Part shown: piece after piece, positions 35,901 through 44,564 of the stretch
Layout: every line of letters starts with the position of its first letter
How positions within the stretch are numbered: the first letter of the stretch is position 1
Assembly (NCBI RefSeq): GCF_020829445.1
Contig: NZ_JAIVFV010000030.1
Span: 1-54,646, forward strand
Source: Nostoc sp. CHAB 5836
GTDB taxonomy: Bacteria > Cyanobacteriota > Cyanobacteriia > Cyanobacteriales > Nostocaceae
Length of the DNA stretch: 54,646 nucleotides
Direction: 5' to 3'
Translations under genes and position numbers: made by a program
Notes under the pieces: generated by a model
The model's input: only the letters and a program-made list of their open reading frames with translations
The model's database searches: none
Told to the model about the DNA's origin: nothing

Positions 35901-38703
35901 GGAATTTATCGAAAATCCCAGTTTTTGGCTGCATCATGTCCACCCAGAAGATATTGAACTCATCTTAGGAAAATTTTCGCAGCTTCTTGAGCAGGAGTAC
36001 GTCTCCTACGAATACCGTTTGTTACACGCTGACGGAACTTATCACTGGTTTTATGAAAAGGTGAGGTTAATTCGTGATGAAGCTGACCACCCGATGGAAT
36101 GCGTTGGTTATTGGACAGATATCAACGATCGCAAATTGGCAGAACTAGCTTTGCAGTCAGGTCAGCAGCGATATCAACTTCTAGCAGAAGCCTCACCAGC
36201 TTGTATATTTCACACTGATGTCGATGGTAACGTCTTATATTTTAATCAACGCTGGAGTGAGATTACTGGATGCAGTTTAGAAGAGTCTCTAGGTAGAGAT
36301 TGGTCAAATGCCGTACATCCAGACGACCGCGAGCAGCTATTGTTGCTATGGAATCAAGCAAGAGTTACCAAAGATTCGTATAAATCAGAACATCGATTTT
36401 TGCATCATGATAGTACGGTCGTCTGGGTAATTTGTCAGGCTTTGCCAGAATTTGGAGATGATGGAGAAATTAAAGGCTACATCGGTACAATTACAGATAT
36501 TACCGAGAGAAAATTGGCAGAAGAAGCCTTGCGTGAGAGTGCAGAACGAGAAAGAGCGATCGCCCAAGTGATTCAAAGGATGCGCCAAACACTCGATTTA
36601 GAGACGATATTTGCGGCTACAACCGAAGAATTACGGCAAGTACTCAATTGCGATCGGGTTGTTGTCTATCGTTTCAATCCCCACTGGAGTGGCGAATTTG
36701 TCTCGGAGTCAGTAGGTGATGGTTGGATTTCGCTGATAGAAGAACACAACAATCACCCCAATCTCACAGAGGGTATCTTACAAGATGGGCGTTGCCTAAC
36801 GAAAATTTTGGATAGCACGGATAACCAGATGGAAGATCATGATCTGCAAGCAACCCCAGGTGCAAGTTTCCGCTCTGTCCCAGACATTTACAACGCTGGG
36901 TTTCATCCTGCTTATATCAACCTCTTAGAGCGCTTTCAGGCAAAAGCCTACATTATTGTCCCCATTTTATATAGTAATCAGCTTTGGGGATTACTAGCGA
37001 GTTATCAAAATTCCGATTCCCGCCAATGGAAACCAGGAGAAATCAACATCGTAGTTCAAATTGGCAATCAGTTAGGTGTTGCTTTACAGCAGGCACAATT
37101 GCTGGCACAAACTCAAAGGCAGTCACAAGCATTGCAAGAAGCCGTGATTACAGCTGATACTGCCAACCGCGCCAAAAGCGAATTCCTCGCCAACATGAGC
37201 CACGAGCTGCGTACCCCACTCAACGCCATCCTCGGTTTTACCCAAGTTATGAGCCACGATCATGCTTTATCTACTGAACATCAGCAAAACCTCGCAATCA
37301 TCAATCGTGCTGGCGAACATCTCCTGAACTTAATCAACGATATTTTGGAAATGTCTAAAATCGAAGCCGGTAGAATAACATTGAATCTCAACAGTTTTGA
37401 CCTAATTCGCCTCTTAGAAAACCTGGAAGAGATGTTGCGCTTCCGTGCCACCTCCAAAGGATTAGAATTAGTCTTTGAATATACAACTCATCTCCCCCAA
37501 TACATCCAAATTGACGAAAGTAAACTGCGTCAAGTATTGCTTAACCTCTTGGGAAATGCAATCAAATTTACCGACATTGGAAGGGTCACACTGCGCGTCG
37601 GCATGGGGATTGGCTCCCAGGAGAGCAGAAAAGCACAGGAACAGGCAAAAAAACTTCTCCCTCATCCCCCTCATCCTCCTCATCTCCCTCATCTCTTCTT
37701 CGAGGTACAAGATACCGGTAGCGGTATTGCCTCACAAGAAATTGACTTGCTGTTTGAAGCTTTTGGGCAAACTGAAACTGGAAGGAAATCGCAACAGGGA
37801 ACAGGACTAGGTTTAGCAATTAGCCGTAAATACGTGCAATTAATGGGGGGAGATATTAGCGTCTCCAGCACTATTGGCAAAGGAAGTAAATTTGCTTTTG
37901 ATATTGAAATTTGTCTAGCCGGAGCTAGCGAAATCCAGATCAAACAAACTACACGTCAAGTTATTAGTTTAGCGCCCGATCAAAGCGAATACCGCATTTT
38001 AGTGGTTGATGACTCCACAGATAGCCGTTTAGTGTTAATGAAAATTCTGACATCCATCGGTTTTGCAGTTCAGGAAGCAGCAAATGGCATCGAAGCGATC
38101 GCACTTTGGCAAACATGGCAACCACATCTCATCTTAATGGATATGCGGATGCCGATTATGGACGGCTATGAAGCCACAAGAACTATTAAAACTAGAGAAG
38201 AAACCTCAATTCCAAATCTCAATTGTGCTGGTAGCGCAACTTTGATGCAACCCCAAATCACAAATTGCAAGACTATTATCATCGCCTTAACTGCTAATGC
38301 CTTTGAGGAACAGCGAGAGGCAATGGCATTAGCAGGTTGTGATGATTATATTAATAAGCCTTTCCGTGAAGAACAATTACTAGAAAAATTGAGCGAATAT
38401 TTAGGAGTTCAATATACTTATCAAAAAGAGAGCTATCAGCTAACAAACGTCAATAAACAAGGAACAAAACCAATTTTTACACTCACAGAGATAGTGCCTC
38501 TATTATCTGAAATGCCGCCGGAATGGGTAAAACAGGTGTACACTGCCGCAGCCCAATGTAGTGATGATCTAATTATAGAATTGATTGAACAAATTCCTTC
38601 AGAAAATGCGGCGCTACAAAATTTTATCAATAATTTAGCTCATGATTTTCAGTTTGAAAAAATTATGGAATTGACGAGTCTTGTCGGAGTATTATCTAGT
38701 TAA
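32965..38703 (+). CDS. multi-sensor hybrid histidine kinase (REC-PAS/GAF array-HisKA-HATPase-REC)
   Basis: A 1912-residue protein starting at ATG 32965 (MDAQKIKILLIDDH); the frame from 32899 adds 22 residues translated from a dispersed-repeat end. Approximate order: REC 6-120 (D56), PAS 199-310, GAF 330-485, PAS 502-615, GAF 626-792, PAS 804-923, PAS 939-1055, PAS 1069-1182, GAF 1209-1377, HisKA (H1413 in SHELRTPLN), HATPase 1506-1647 (N-box NAIKF, GTGLGLAI), REC 1674-1810 (D1726, K1798), then an about 100-residue tail. There is no membrane helix, so it is cytoplasmic. The first REC has Gln for the conserved Lys, and repeat-derived peptides interrupt GAF2, HATPase and the last REC. The signal is unknown. 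Confidence 0.93.
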   Translation: MDAQKIKILLIDDHLENLDFLSNILQHQGYQVESATSGQLAINRALTSPPDLILVDILMSEMDGYEVCQHLRSNQKTQEIPIIFFGVLDELFEKINVLDLDDIDYIIQPFRTKEVLLRVQNQLTLQRLKKQLKEKNDQLQQEIKECQRVVVELNIRNRQIEEIFQEIPVSFGKAFCREVYQNEGLLVEAALKKSESQYRHLVETSQDMIWSVNIDGLITFVNPAVKQIYGYEPQEMIGRALIDFISATEIAQNKVAFEGVFQGKPIFQHETTCIAKDGTLVYLVFNAIALRNDEGLVIGMTGTASNITHRQDGEKLLGKSTIKLRNHNLVLTQLAQNQTLYQGDLKAAFGEITETAVKNIGVERASVWLYDETGMKIQCFDLFEASSDRHSEGLSLSAADYPAYFAALQQDQPIAADDLHIDPRTKEFSASYSTLNITSILDTPIRLEGMTVGVLSLEAVGVTHHWTLEDQNFVRSLGNLTSLALEAKERQRAEAARRASEEKLASAFRSSPDPIALITVANNRYVEVNDSFCRFFGYSRSQVIDRTEQELNIWANPEEYNFLQQTLQQTKAIYNYEVDVCTSRGEIKTTLFSAEMIEIDHQWYVLGTAKDITERKQAENESRLLLLTTQAITRASDVNSALVVVLGLICQTIGWDFGEAWIPNEDGAVLEHGLGWYGEDSSLAEFCCQNQTVKFALGMGLPGRVWQSQEPEWIEDVSQVTQPVFWRRRSPPQASPQATNVGLKAGFAVPILAGNQVLAVLVFFKRSSVLEDQRLLLLVSAVAAQLGGLIERKTLEQELALREARLNAFFSGAPVGMSIVDHQLRFVQINQLLAQINGLSQQDHIGKTMNEVLPHMAALVEPIYQQVLLTGQPILNQELSGASIKQPDIIRHFLVSYFPIPGQGDRPCGVGTVLVEISELQAALRERKHVEQELRLANERLQYLLTSSPVVIYSSKISEDFSTTFISENVKEMIGYEAREFIENPSFWLHHVHPEDIELILGKFSQLLEQEYVSYEYRLLHADGTYHWFYEKVRLIRDEADHPMECVGYWTDINDRKLAELALQSGQQRYQLLAEASPACIFHTDVDGNVLYFNQRWSEITGCSLEESLGRDWSNAVHPDDREQLLLLWNQARVTKDSYKSEHRFLHHDSTVVWVICQALPEFGDDGEIKGYIGTITDITERKLAEEALRESAERERAIAQVIQRMRQTLDLETIFAATTEELRQVLNCDRVVVYRFNPHWSGEFVSESVGDGWISLIEEHNNHPNLTEGILQDGRCLTKILDSTDNQMEDHDLQATPGASFRSVPDIYNAGFHPAYINLLERFQAKAYIIVPILYSNQLWGLLASYQNSDSRQWKPGEINIVVQIGNQLGVALQQAQLLAQTQRQSQALQEAVITADTANRAKSEFLANMSHELRTPLNAILGFTQVMSHDHALSTEHQQNLAIINRAGEHLLNLINDILEMSKIEAGRITLNLNSFDLIRLLENLEEMLRFRATSKGLELVFEYTTHLPQYIQIDESKLRQVLLNLLGNAIKFTDIGRVTLRVGMGIGSQESRKAQEQAKKLLPHPPHPPHLPHLFFEVQDTGSGIASQEIDLLFEAFGQTETGRKSQQGTGLGLAISRKYVQLMGGDISVSSTIGKGSKFAFDIEICLAGASEIQIKQTTRQVISLAPDQSEYRILVVDDSTDSRLVLMKILTSIGFAVQEAANGIEAIALWQTWQPHLILMDMRMPIMDGYEATRTIKTREETSIPNLNCAGSATLMQPQITNCKTIIIALTANAFEEQREAMALAGCDDYINKPFREEQLLEKLSEYLGVQYTYQKESYQLTNVNKQGTKPIFTLTEIVPLLSEMPPEWVKQVYTAAAQCSDDLIIELIEQIPSENAALQNFINNLAHDFQFEKIMELTSLVGVLSS

Positions 38704-38824
38704 TCATAATTGGAGATTGGGTAGCAATAAGATACCTCCAATCACCCGTTTTAAACCAATTCGCAATTCGCTATTTTTAGCACCTAACTTGCATCGCACT
38801 GCTCCCAAGCAAATAATTTAACCT

Positions 38825-39010
38825 ACATTCCGCACCCTCAACTGTCACAATCGGTTTTTACTGGTTTTTAGACATAAACAAAGCTACTGAATATACATAA
38901 AACCAGTAAAATAACTTAAATATGAAGATGCACGAGCATAATCTGCAACTACAACAATCACAAAAACTTAGTAATTACACTATGTGACACCCCAGGGTGC
39001 GGAACGTGGG
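38825..39010. mobile_element. MITE-like element with TTCCGCACCCT inverted ends
   Basis: ACATTCCGCACCCT...TGTCAC on the left and its complement-like ACGTTCCGCACCCT...TGTCAC on the right match at 19 of 24 positions. ATTTAACCT occurs on both flanks (38816-38824, 39011-39019) as a probable 9-bp target duplication. The core has two CTGGTTTTTA/TAAAACCAG arms. No gene is seen in 38704-39170; a short open run ending EQVQQLQAQMSEEN and stop at 39067 may be a gene relic. Confidence 0.65.
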
Positions 39011-39170
39011 ATTTAACCTAGCGAGCAAGTGCAGCAGTTACAGGCACAGATGTCTGAAGAAAATTAATCTCAGTAGACATTCGTGTATCATCATTTAAAT
39101 GCTAATTGGTTTCACTGGAGTCGCGCCTCTTCTTATTGACGAGACAATTGGGGAGCCTTTAATCTGGCTT

Positions 39171-39878
39171 TTAGCCTATTTCAGACAATTGCTTCACAAA
39201 ATTCTGATGCTCAACTGTTGTTAATCCCTGCTGCACTATCTCAATTACTTTTGCTAAATTTCCGGCTAACAAGGCTTCTTTATCTAACCATAATCCTGGG
39301 AAAACTTCACTTTTGATAATTCCTTCCGAATTGGAGGGGAGCAGAATATACTTACCTTTTGTTAGTCGAAACCAATCCAGTTCTCTGTCTTGAAACCGCC
39401 AAACTATATATTCTTGTACTTGATTACGGCGATAAACCTTGAGTTTATCATGTATATCAATTGAAACAGTACTGGCAGCCACTTCAGCAGTTAATTCTGG
39501 CGCACCTTCCACGTAACCATCTTCACTAATTTTGGATTGTCCCCCGACTTCAATTCTCAGCAGTGCATCTGGTTGAGGTTCATTATCTGCATCAAGGCGT
39601 ACAGTACAATTATCTCCTAATTGAACTCCAGGCGTTAAGGCTTTATAAAGCATCAACCAACCAATAATTGCGGCATGGGGTTCACCATGTTGGGTAATTC
39701 GTAGTGGGGATGCCATGTAAACAATTCCTTCGATTAATTCTATTTTTTTTCGGTCTGGCATCGCATGATAACGGCGTTCAAACTCGCTTTGAGTCAGTCT
39801 GTCACCGTTTTCCAGAGCCGGAATTGTGTTTTTTGGCGAGATGTCTTCGACATAGCTAAAGTACGCACTTGAAGTCAT
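39171..39878 (-). CDS. Uma2-family (DUF820) putative nuclease
   Basis: A 235-residue protein. The family pattern is clear: SEFERRYHAMPDRKKIELIEGIVYMASP, then the DNEPQPDALLRI strand with its Asp, and PELTAEVAASTVSIDIHDKLKVY with E and K of the PD-(D/E)XK-like core. It is only distantly similar to the 22381-22968 member, and the N-terminus is about 30 residues longer. The role is unknown. It is a single gene in a repeat-rich stretch. Confidence 0.85.
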   Translation of the reverse strand: MTSSAYFSYVEDISPKNTIPALENGDRLTQSEFERRYHAMPDRKKIELIEGIVYMASPLRITQHGEPHAAIIGWLMLYKALTPGVQLGDNCTVRLDADNEPQPDALLRIEVGGQSKISEDGYVEGAPELTAEVAASTVSIDIHDKLKVYRRNQVQEYIVWRFQDRELDWFRLTKGKYILLPSNSEGIIKSEVFPGLWLDKEALLAGNLAKVIEIVQQGLTTVEHQNFVKQLSEIG

Positions 39879-40687
39879 AGCTGGAATATTAAGAGGAGGA
39901 ACTGTAGGGAAAATATTTTGCTTCTATCCAGATTCTAAAACATTACTATGCTGATATCGTAATCCCAAATCATTTGTCGCAAAACTTGATCCCCGACTTA
40001 CCGACGTTTGCCGGGAGTATTAAAATAATTCGTAATTCGTAATTCGTAATTCGTAAATTTTGTTTTGTGACGGGGATTTACACCCCGACCCAAAACGTTC
40101 TGCCTGTAGAGACTCTTGACTTAAACCCCCAAAGTTCGTTTAAACCAATAGCGATTGAAAAGTTTGAATCCTGGGTGAAATTGGTCAAATAAATGCTCAG
40201 TACACTAACGAGTAATGAGCCGAATCGCTCTTTTTTTTTCATAGATTGGGAGAGCGATCGCTCTTTTGGCTGGTATCGCTGCCCTCAAAGAGTTCGTAAG
40301 ACTCTAAAAAACTTTTTGGGCGAAACTGGCTATACAAAAAGGCGATGCCTGCGGGGGGCTACGCCTACGCTACGATTGATGCGAACTCACGTCTTTTTAA
40401 CCGAGTACCGTGGGTTTAAATCCCCCGGTTCAAAAAATAAGCAAGTTTTGGGTCGGGGTCTAAATCCCCGGACGCTCTCTACGAGACGCTAAAAGCGAAC
40501 GCAGACTCGCTTTGCGCGTCGCTAACACAAAACAAAATTTACGAATTACGAATTACGAATTACGAATTATTTTAAGGGGGGTTGGGGGGATCTCTGAGCT
40601 ATGCAGATTATCAGGAGAAACCCTAAATCAACTAATAGTAAAAAAATCAAAAAAAGCCCCCCTTTTTAAGGGGGGTGGGGGGATATC
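39879..40687. other. 800-bp gene-free region bounded by inverted heptamer arrays
   Basis: TTCGTAA heptamers with AAATTTTGTTTTGTG (40026-40075) face their inverted counterpart (about 40520-40570). Between them lie paired GGGGATTTACACCCCGACCC/GGGTCGGGGTCTAAATCCCC blocks and palindromic GGCGATGCCTGCG...GCTACGCCTACG (40342-40372). A CCCCCC/GGGGGG repeat (40575-40687) reaches the cup gene stop. The 99-codon open frame at 40193 is repeat translation. Confidence 0.6.
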
Positions 40688-41995
40688 TCATCTATAATCT
40701 TGACTTTGAATACTCCCTAAACGAGCAGCATCACGAATATTATAGTCGGAACGAGTAAAGCGATTTAACTGCATCTCAAAAAAATCTCGATTGGCTTGTA
40801 AATGCTTAGGGTTTTGGTCATCTAATGGATATAGAAGTGCAGTTCGCAAGGCTTGAATTACCGCAGAAGTGACACAGTACATTGAGCGTTGAAAACTAAC
40901 TCCCAACTGAATCAACATATCTTCTTCACCCCGGCAATGTTGGCTGTAATAATCAACAAGATATGGGGGCAAAAAATGCAACATATCTTGCATTAATAAT
41001 GTCGGGGGAATACCAGCAGTACCCACTGGAAATACATCAGCATAAAGAATACCAAAGTGAAAATCTTTTTGCTCTTCTGGTACTTGATGCGCTTGAGCAT
41101 TATAAGATTTTGTCCCCCGGAAAGGTGCAGTGCGGTAGAAAACTGCTTCTACATATGGTAATGCAGCTTCATATAGCCACATGAAACCCTTAGATTTGGG
41201 GATAATTTCGTAGCATTGGCCACGAATATAAACGTGATGGTAAATGGGACGACCTGCGATCGCAAATATACCATTAACTAAGAAGCTCATTGCCTCTGGG
41301 ACGCTGCTAATAGTGCCTTCGTCATAGCGATCGGACATTTCAAAAAATACCGGAGCCATGATTTCCCAAAATAAGCCCAAGTTAGCGTAGTATGACATCT
41401 GGCGGCACTGTTCCAAAAACATATCAGGGAACAGCTTGTAAAGCCCCAGCATCACTGGGTTTCCTTGGAAGTAAGCTTTAATTGCCTTGTCAGCGTTGGC
41501 TTTGTATTCTTCGGAATCTAGGTAAGGGTCAAATTGTCCACCCATCCCTCTGTGCCACAACATCGCCCGCATACAAGCTTCCGCAAATTCCATGTTAATG
41601 CGATCGTGGAGCAAGTGGTGCAATAACTTCGGCATTTTGAAAGTTTCACCCTTCTCAATAAATGCCAAAAGTTCTGGATGTGCAGTAGCTTCGCCGCGCC
41701 AAATTCGTAAATCGGCATCATCGCCAGCGTAATGATTATGCCGTTCTAAATACTCTTTGGGTAAGAAGTATTTAAAAAAGGGAAGCGGGTCTAAAAATAC
41801 GTTTTCAGCAATATAAAGTAAGTCACGCCAGTAAAAATCCATCGGCACAGCATAAGCTTTGTATAAGCCGATGATTTGCATCAAATTTTCTGGGGTATCA
41901 GGTAACATCGCACCGCCGGCTTCTAAGCGGTGAATTACTTCAGCAAATTCATGCTTGGAAGGAGGTAACTTAATGGCTGTTTTAATTGCTGTCAT
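40688..41995 (-). CDS. CO2-hydration protein of the NDH-1 CO2-uptake complex (ChpX/ChpY, Cup family)
   Basis: A 435-residue protein. Together with NdhD3/F3 or NdhD4/F4, Cup proteins convert CO2 to bicarbonate at the thylakoid NDH-1MS complex, driven by electron flow. The sequence is conserved along its length (RLEAGGAMLPDTPENLMQI, FYWRDLLYIAE, FFKYFLPKEY, MQDMLHFLPPYLVDYY) and has many His and Cys that could bind Zn. It is last in a row ndhF-carbonic anhydrase-ndhD-cup. Whether it is CupA (inducible) or CupB (constitutive) cannot be decided here. Confidence 0.92.
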   Translation of the reverse strand: MTAIKTAIKLPPSKHEFAEVIHRLEAGGAMLPDTPENLMQIIGLYKAYAVPMDFYWRDLLYIAENVFLDPLPFFKYFLPKEYLERHNHYAGDDADLRIWRGEATAHPELLAFIEKGETFKMPKLLHHLLHDRINMEFAEACMRAMLWHRGMGGQFDPYLDSEEYKANADKAIKAYFQGNPVMLGLYKLFPDMFLEQCRQMSYYANLGLFWEIMAPVFFEMSDRYDEGTISSVPEAMSFLVNGIFAIAGRPIYHHVYIRGQCYEIIPKSKGFMWLYEAALPYVEAVFYRTAPFRGTKSYNAQAHQVPEEQKDFHFGILYADVFPVGTAGIPPTLLMQDMLHFLPPYLVDYYSQHCRGEEDMLIQLGVSFQRSMYCVTSAVIQALRTALLYPLDDQNPKHLQANRDFFEMQLNRFTRSDYNIRDAARLGSIQSQDYR

Positions 41996-42111
41996 CTTAT
42001 TTGGTAATTGGTGTTAGTGATTCTTATCAAAAAGCGAAATAGAAGAAGACCACTGGGAATTAATGTCAGATTCATTCTTCCTGCTTTATCGATGCGTAAC
42101 TCTCTTACTGA

Positions 42112-43608
42112 TTATTTCAGCACTACTTCAGAGATTACGGTTTTTTCTAAGGTGGGAATTGCAGCCACCATTGTTGTAGTTGTGGATTCACTCCAACGTA
42201 CTAACCAAGTAGGTTGTACTCCCAAAAAGATGATCAGAACTGCCAAAATTAAAGCTGGTATTTTCTCAGACCATAGGACTTTGGGATAGTAGGCTAAGTT
42301 ATCGAGTTTGCCAAAACAAGTACGGTTGAGGAGGATGACAAAATAAACTGCGGTTAATCCACTAGCGACTACACACAAAATAGTTGGGATGGGAAAGATA
42401 GAGAAACTACCTTGAAAGACGATAAATTCGGCGATGAATCCTGTTAAACTGGGAATACCAGCACTAGCCATTCCACTTAAAACTAGTAAGGCGCTAATTA
42501 GAGGTAAACCACGTATGGGACTCATTAAACCATTGAGTTGATCTAACTCGCGGGTGCCCACTTTGGCTTCTACAACTCCCACCAAGTGGAAGAGAATTGC
42601 TAAAATAATGCCGTGGCTAAACATTTGGGCGACTGCACCCACAAGTGATAAGGGTGTACTAGCGGCAGCAGCTAGCAAGATATAGCCCATGTGACCGACC
42701 GAACTGTATGCTACCATCCGCTTGATGTCTTTTTGAGCGATCGCAACTACTGCCCCATAAATAGCGCTGATTGCTCCCCAAATTGCCAGAGTTGGTGCAA
42801 TAATACTCCAAGCGTGGGGAAACATACCCAACCCAAATCGTAGTAGTCCATAGGTTCCCAGCTTTGCTAACACCCCACCGAGAAGAATGGCAATTGGTGC
42901 TGAAGCTTCAACGTAAGCATCGGGTAGCCAAGTATGGAAGGGAACTAGAGGAATTTTAATCCCAAAACCTAATACTATTCCTGCTAGTAAAAGGATTTGC
43001 TTTGCTGTTGACAGGTTTTCAGTAGAGACTGCATCAAAAGCAAAATTGGTAGAACCACTCAGCAACACCATACCCAAGAATGTCGCCAGAATTAAGCCTC
43101 CCGATACAGCAGTATAAATCAGGAATTTAATCCCAGCATAACCCCGTTTTGCTCCTCCCCAAATAGAAATTAGTAAATAGAAGGGGATTAATTCTAGTTC
43201 GTAGAACAGGAAGAATAGCAGCAAATTTTCTGCTAGAAAAGCACCTGCGACTCCTCCACTAACTAATAAAATCATGGAGTAGAACAGCCGGGGGCGTTCA
43301 GTGGCTTTACTACTGCTGTAAATAGAAATCCAGGTGAGTAGGCTATTTAAGACCAACATTAATATAGAAAGCCCATCGACACCTATTTGATAGCTCAAGC
43401 CAAGGGTTTCATTCCAGGGCAAATACTCTTTAAATTGCATTTCTGGATTGCTGATATCAAATTTTAGCAGGATAAATAGGTTCCATACTAGAACGATTCC
43501 AGAAAAAATTAATGCGATGAAACGAATGCGCTCTTTAGGGATACTTACAGGTAATATTGCTATGAAAATAGCAGCTACAATTGGAAGCCAAACCAATACA
43601 CTTAACAT
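42112..43608 (-). CDS. ndhD: NdhD subunit of the CO2-uptake NDH-1 complex (D3/D4 type)
   Basis: A 498-residue membrane protein with about 14 helices. Antiporter-like marks are present: LLLFFLFYELELIPFYLLI with the key Glu (about residue 130), KIPLVPFHTWLPDAYVEASAP (about 220) and KRMVAYSSVGHMG (about 300). It pumps protons as part of NDH-1. Its place next to cup and an ndhF makes it the CO2-uptake form rather than the respiratory NdhD1. It is separated from cup by 116 bp and from the carbonic anhydrase gene by a heptamer array. Confidence 0.92.
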   Translation of the reverse strand: MLSVLVWLPIVAAIFIAILPVSIPKERIRFIALIFSGIVLVWNLFILLKFDISNPEMQFKEYLPWNETLGLSYQIGVDGLSILMLVLNSLLTWISIYSSSKATERPRLFYSMILLVSGGVAGAFLAENLLLFFLFYELELIPFYLLISIWGGAKRGYAGIKFLIYTAVSGGLILATFLGMVLLSGSTNFAFDAVSTENLSTAKQILLLAGIVLGFGIKIPLVPFHTWLPDAYVEASAPIAILLGGVLAKLGTYGLLRFGLGMFPHAWSIIAPTLAIWGAISAIYGAVVAIAQKDIKRMVAYSSVGHMGYILLAAAASTPLSLVGAVAQMFSHGIILAILFHLVGVVEAKVGTRELDQLNGLMSPIRGLPLISALLVLSGMASAGIPSLTGFIAEFIVFQGSFSIFPIPTILCVVASGLTAVYFVILLNRTCFGKLDNLAYYPKVLWSEKIPALILAVLIIFLGVQPTWLVRWSESTTTTMVAAIPTLEKTVISEVVLK

Positions 43609-43609
43609 G

Positions 43610-43717
43610 GTAATTTTGTCCTTCGTCTTTTGTCCTTTGTCCTTCGCCCTTTGTCTTTTGTCATTTATGACTTACTCTTAGCCAATGACCAATGACTAAT
43701 GACAAAGGACAAAAAAA
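43610..43717 (+). repeat. STRR arrays (TTTGTCC and AATGACC heptamers)
   Basis: Two facing heptamer arrays, TTTGTC(C/T) and AATGACC/CAAAGGA, occupy the gap between ndhD and the carbonic anhydrase gene, where they could form a hairpin in the operon mRNA. Confidence 0.75.
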
Positions 43718-44431
43718 CTAACCGACTACGCTGATTTTTCCAGTATCTAAATCGTAATAACCACCGACTATTTTCAGTTTTTCTGTCTTGATTAACTCAG
43801 ATAAAACTGAGGATGATTTCAATTTTTCAACTTGCGCCAAAATATTTGCTTTACAAGCGTTTTCTAGCTGGTCTCCTGATTCTGCTTTTGAGCTTTCTAC
43901 ACTGGGTTTAATCGCCTCAAGTAAACTGCCAATTTGTCCTGGTACTTGAGCGCCTTTGATCGCGGCATCTACCGCACCACATCTTTCATGCCCTACTACC
44001 ATAATAACTTTGGAGCCTAATACTAAACTGCCAAATTCTAGGCTACCAATTTCTTCTGGTGTAGCAATATTACCCGCTACACGGCAGACAAATAAATCTC
44101 CAAGTCCTTGATCAAAGACAATCTCTGAAGGTACCCGTGAATCTGCACAACCGAGAATAGAAGCGAAGGGCTTTTGACCTTTGGCAACTTCGACCAAGCG
44201 TGAATAGCTTTGGTTAGAATTGCGACGTTTTCTTTTGGCAAATCTTTCATTCCCATCTAGTAATTCTTCCAATGCCTTGTCGGGGGTAATTTCATCTTCT
44301 GCTGGGGGTTTTTCGGCTGCAAGTAAGTTTGAGCCAAGTCCGGCTGTCAATACACCTGTACCGATCGCACCTGCACCAAACCTAAATAAACTTCTTCTGG
44401 AAAGATTTAGTTGAAAATGTTTTATGCTCAT
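43718..44431 (-). CDS. ecaB: EcaB-like beta-carbonic anhydrase with Tat signal
   Basis: A 237-residue protein. The N-terminus has a twin-arginine signal (LSRRSLFRFGAG) followed by a hydrophobic stretch ending near LLAAEK. The beta-CA zinc ligands are clear: C and D-R in GCADSRVPSE (about residue 96) and H-x2-C in GHERCGAVDAA (about 150). The enzyme interconverts CO2 and bicarbonate outside the cytoplasm (lumen or periplasm). EcaB-type CAs have been linked to the NDH-1 CO2-uptake complexes. Here the gene sits between ndhF and ndhD in the same orientation, which supports a joint role. Confidence 0.9.
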   Translation of the reverse strand: MSIKHFQLNLSRRSLFRFGAGAIGTGVLTAGLGSNLLAAEKPPAEDEITPDKALEELLDGNERFAKRKRRNSNQSYSRLVEVAKGQKPFASILGCADSRVPSEIVFDQGLGDLFVCRVAGNIATPEEIGSLEFGSLVLGSKVIMVVGHERCGAVDAAIKGAQVPGQIGSLLEAIKPSVESSKAESGDQLENACKANILAQVEKLKSSSVLSELIKTEKLKIVGGYYDLDTGKISVVG

Positions 44432-44564
44432 TGAATTATCCTCACAATATTAACTAATTCGTAATTCTTGGCGAAACACTCGTGCGTAATTGTCTTTTTT
44501 GTTAGTCGTTACCTGCTGAGGTCTAAATTTCCAACTCCTTCAATTATGAACTATTTTGTTACTG

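Noticed and set aside
40380-40440. tRNA-like sequence (GGTTCAAA near a GGGTTTAAATCCC stem)
   Set aside because: No acceptor, D or anticodon arms can be formed around it; it belongs to the mirrored repeat blocks.
40193-40492. 99-residue protein gene
   Set aside because: It is read entirely through palindromic and mirrored repeat sequence, and the translation has no protein-like pattern.
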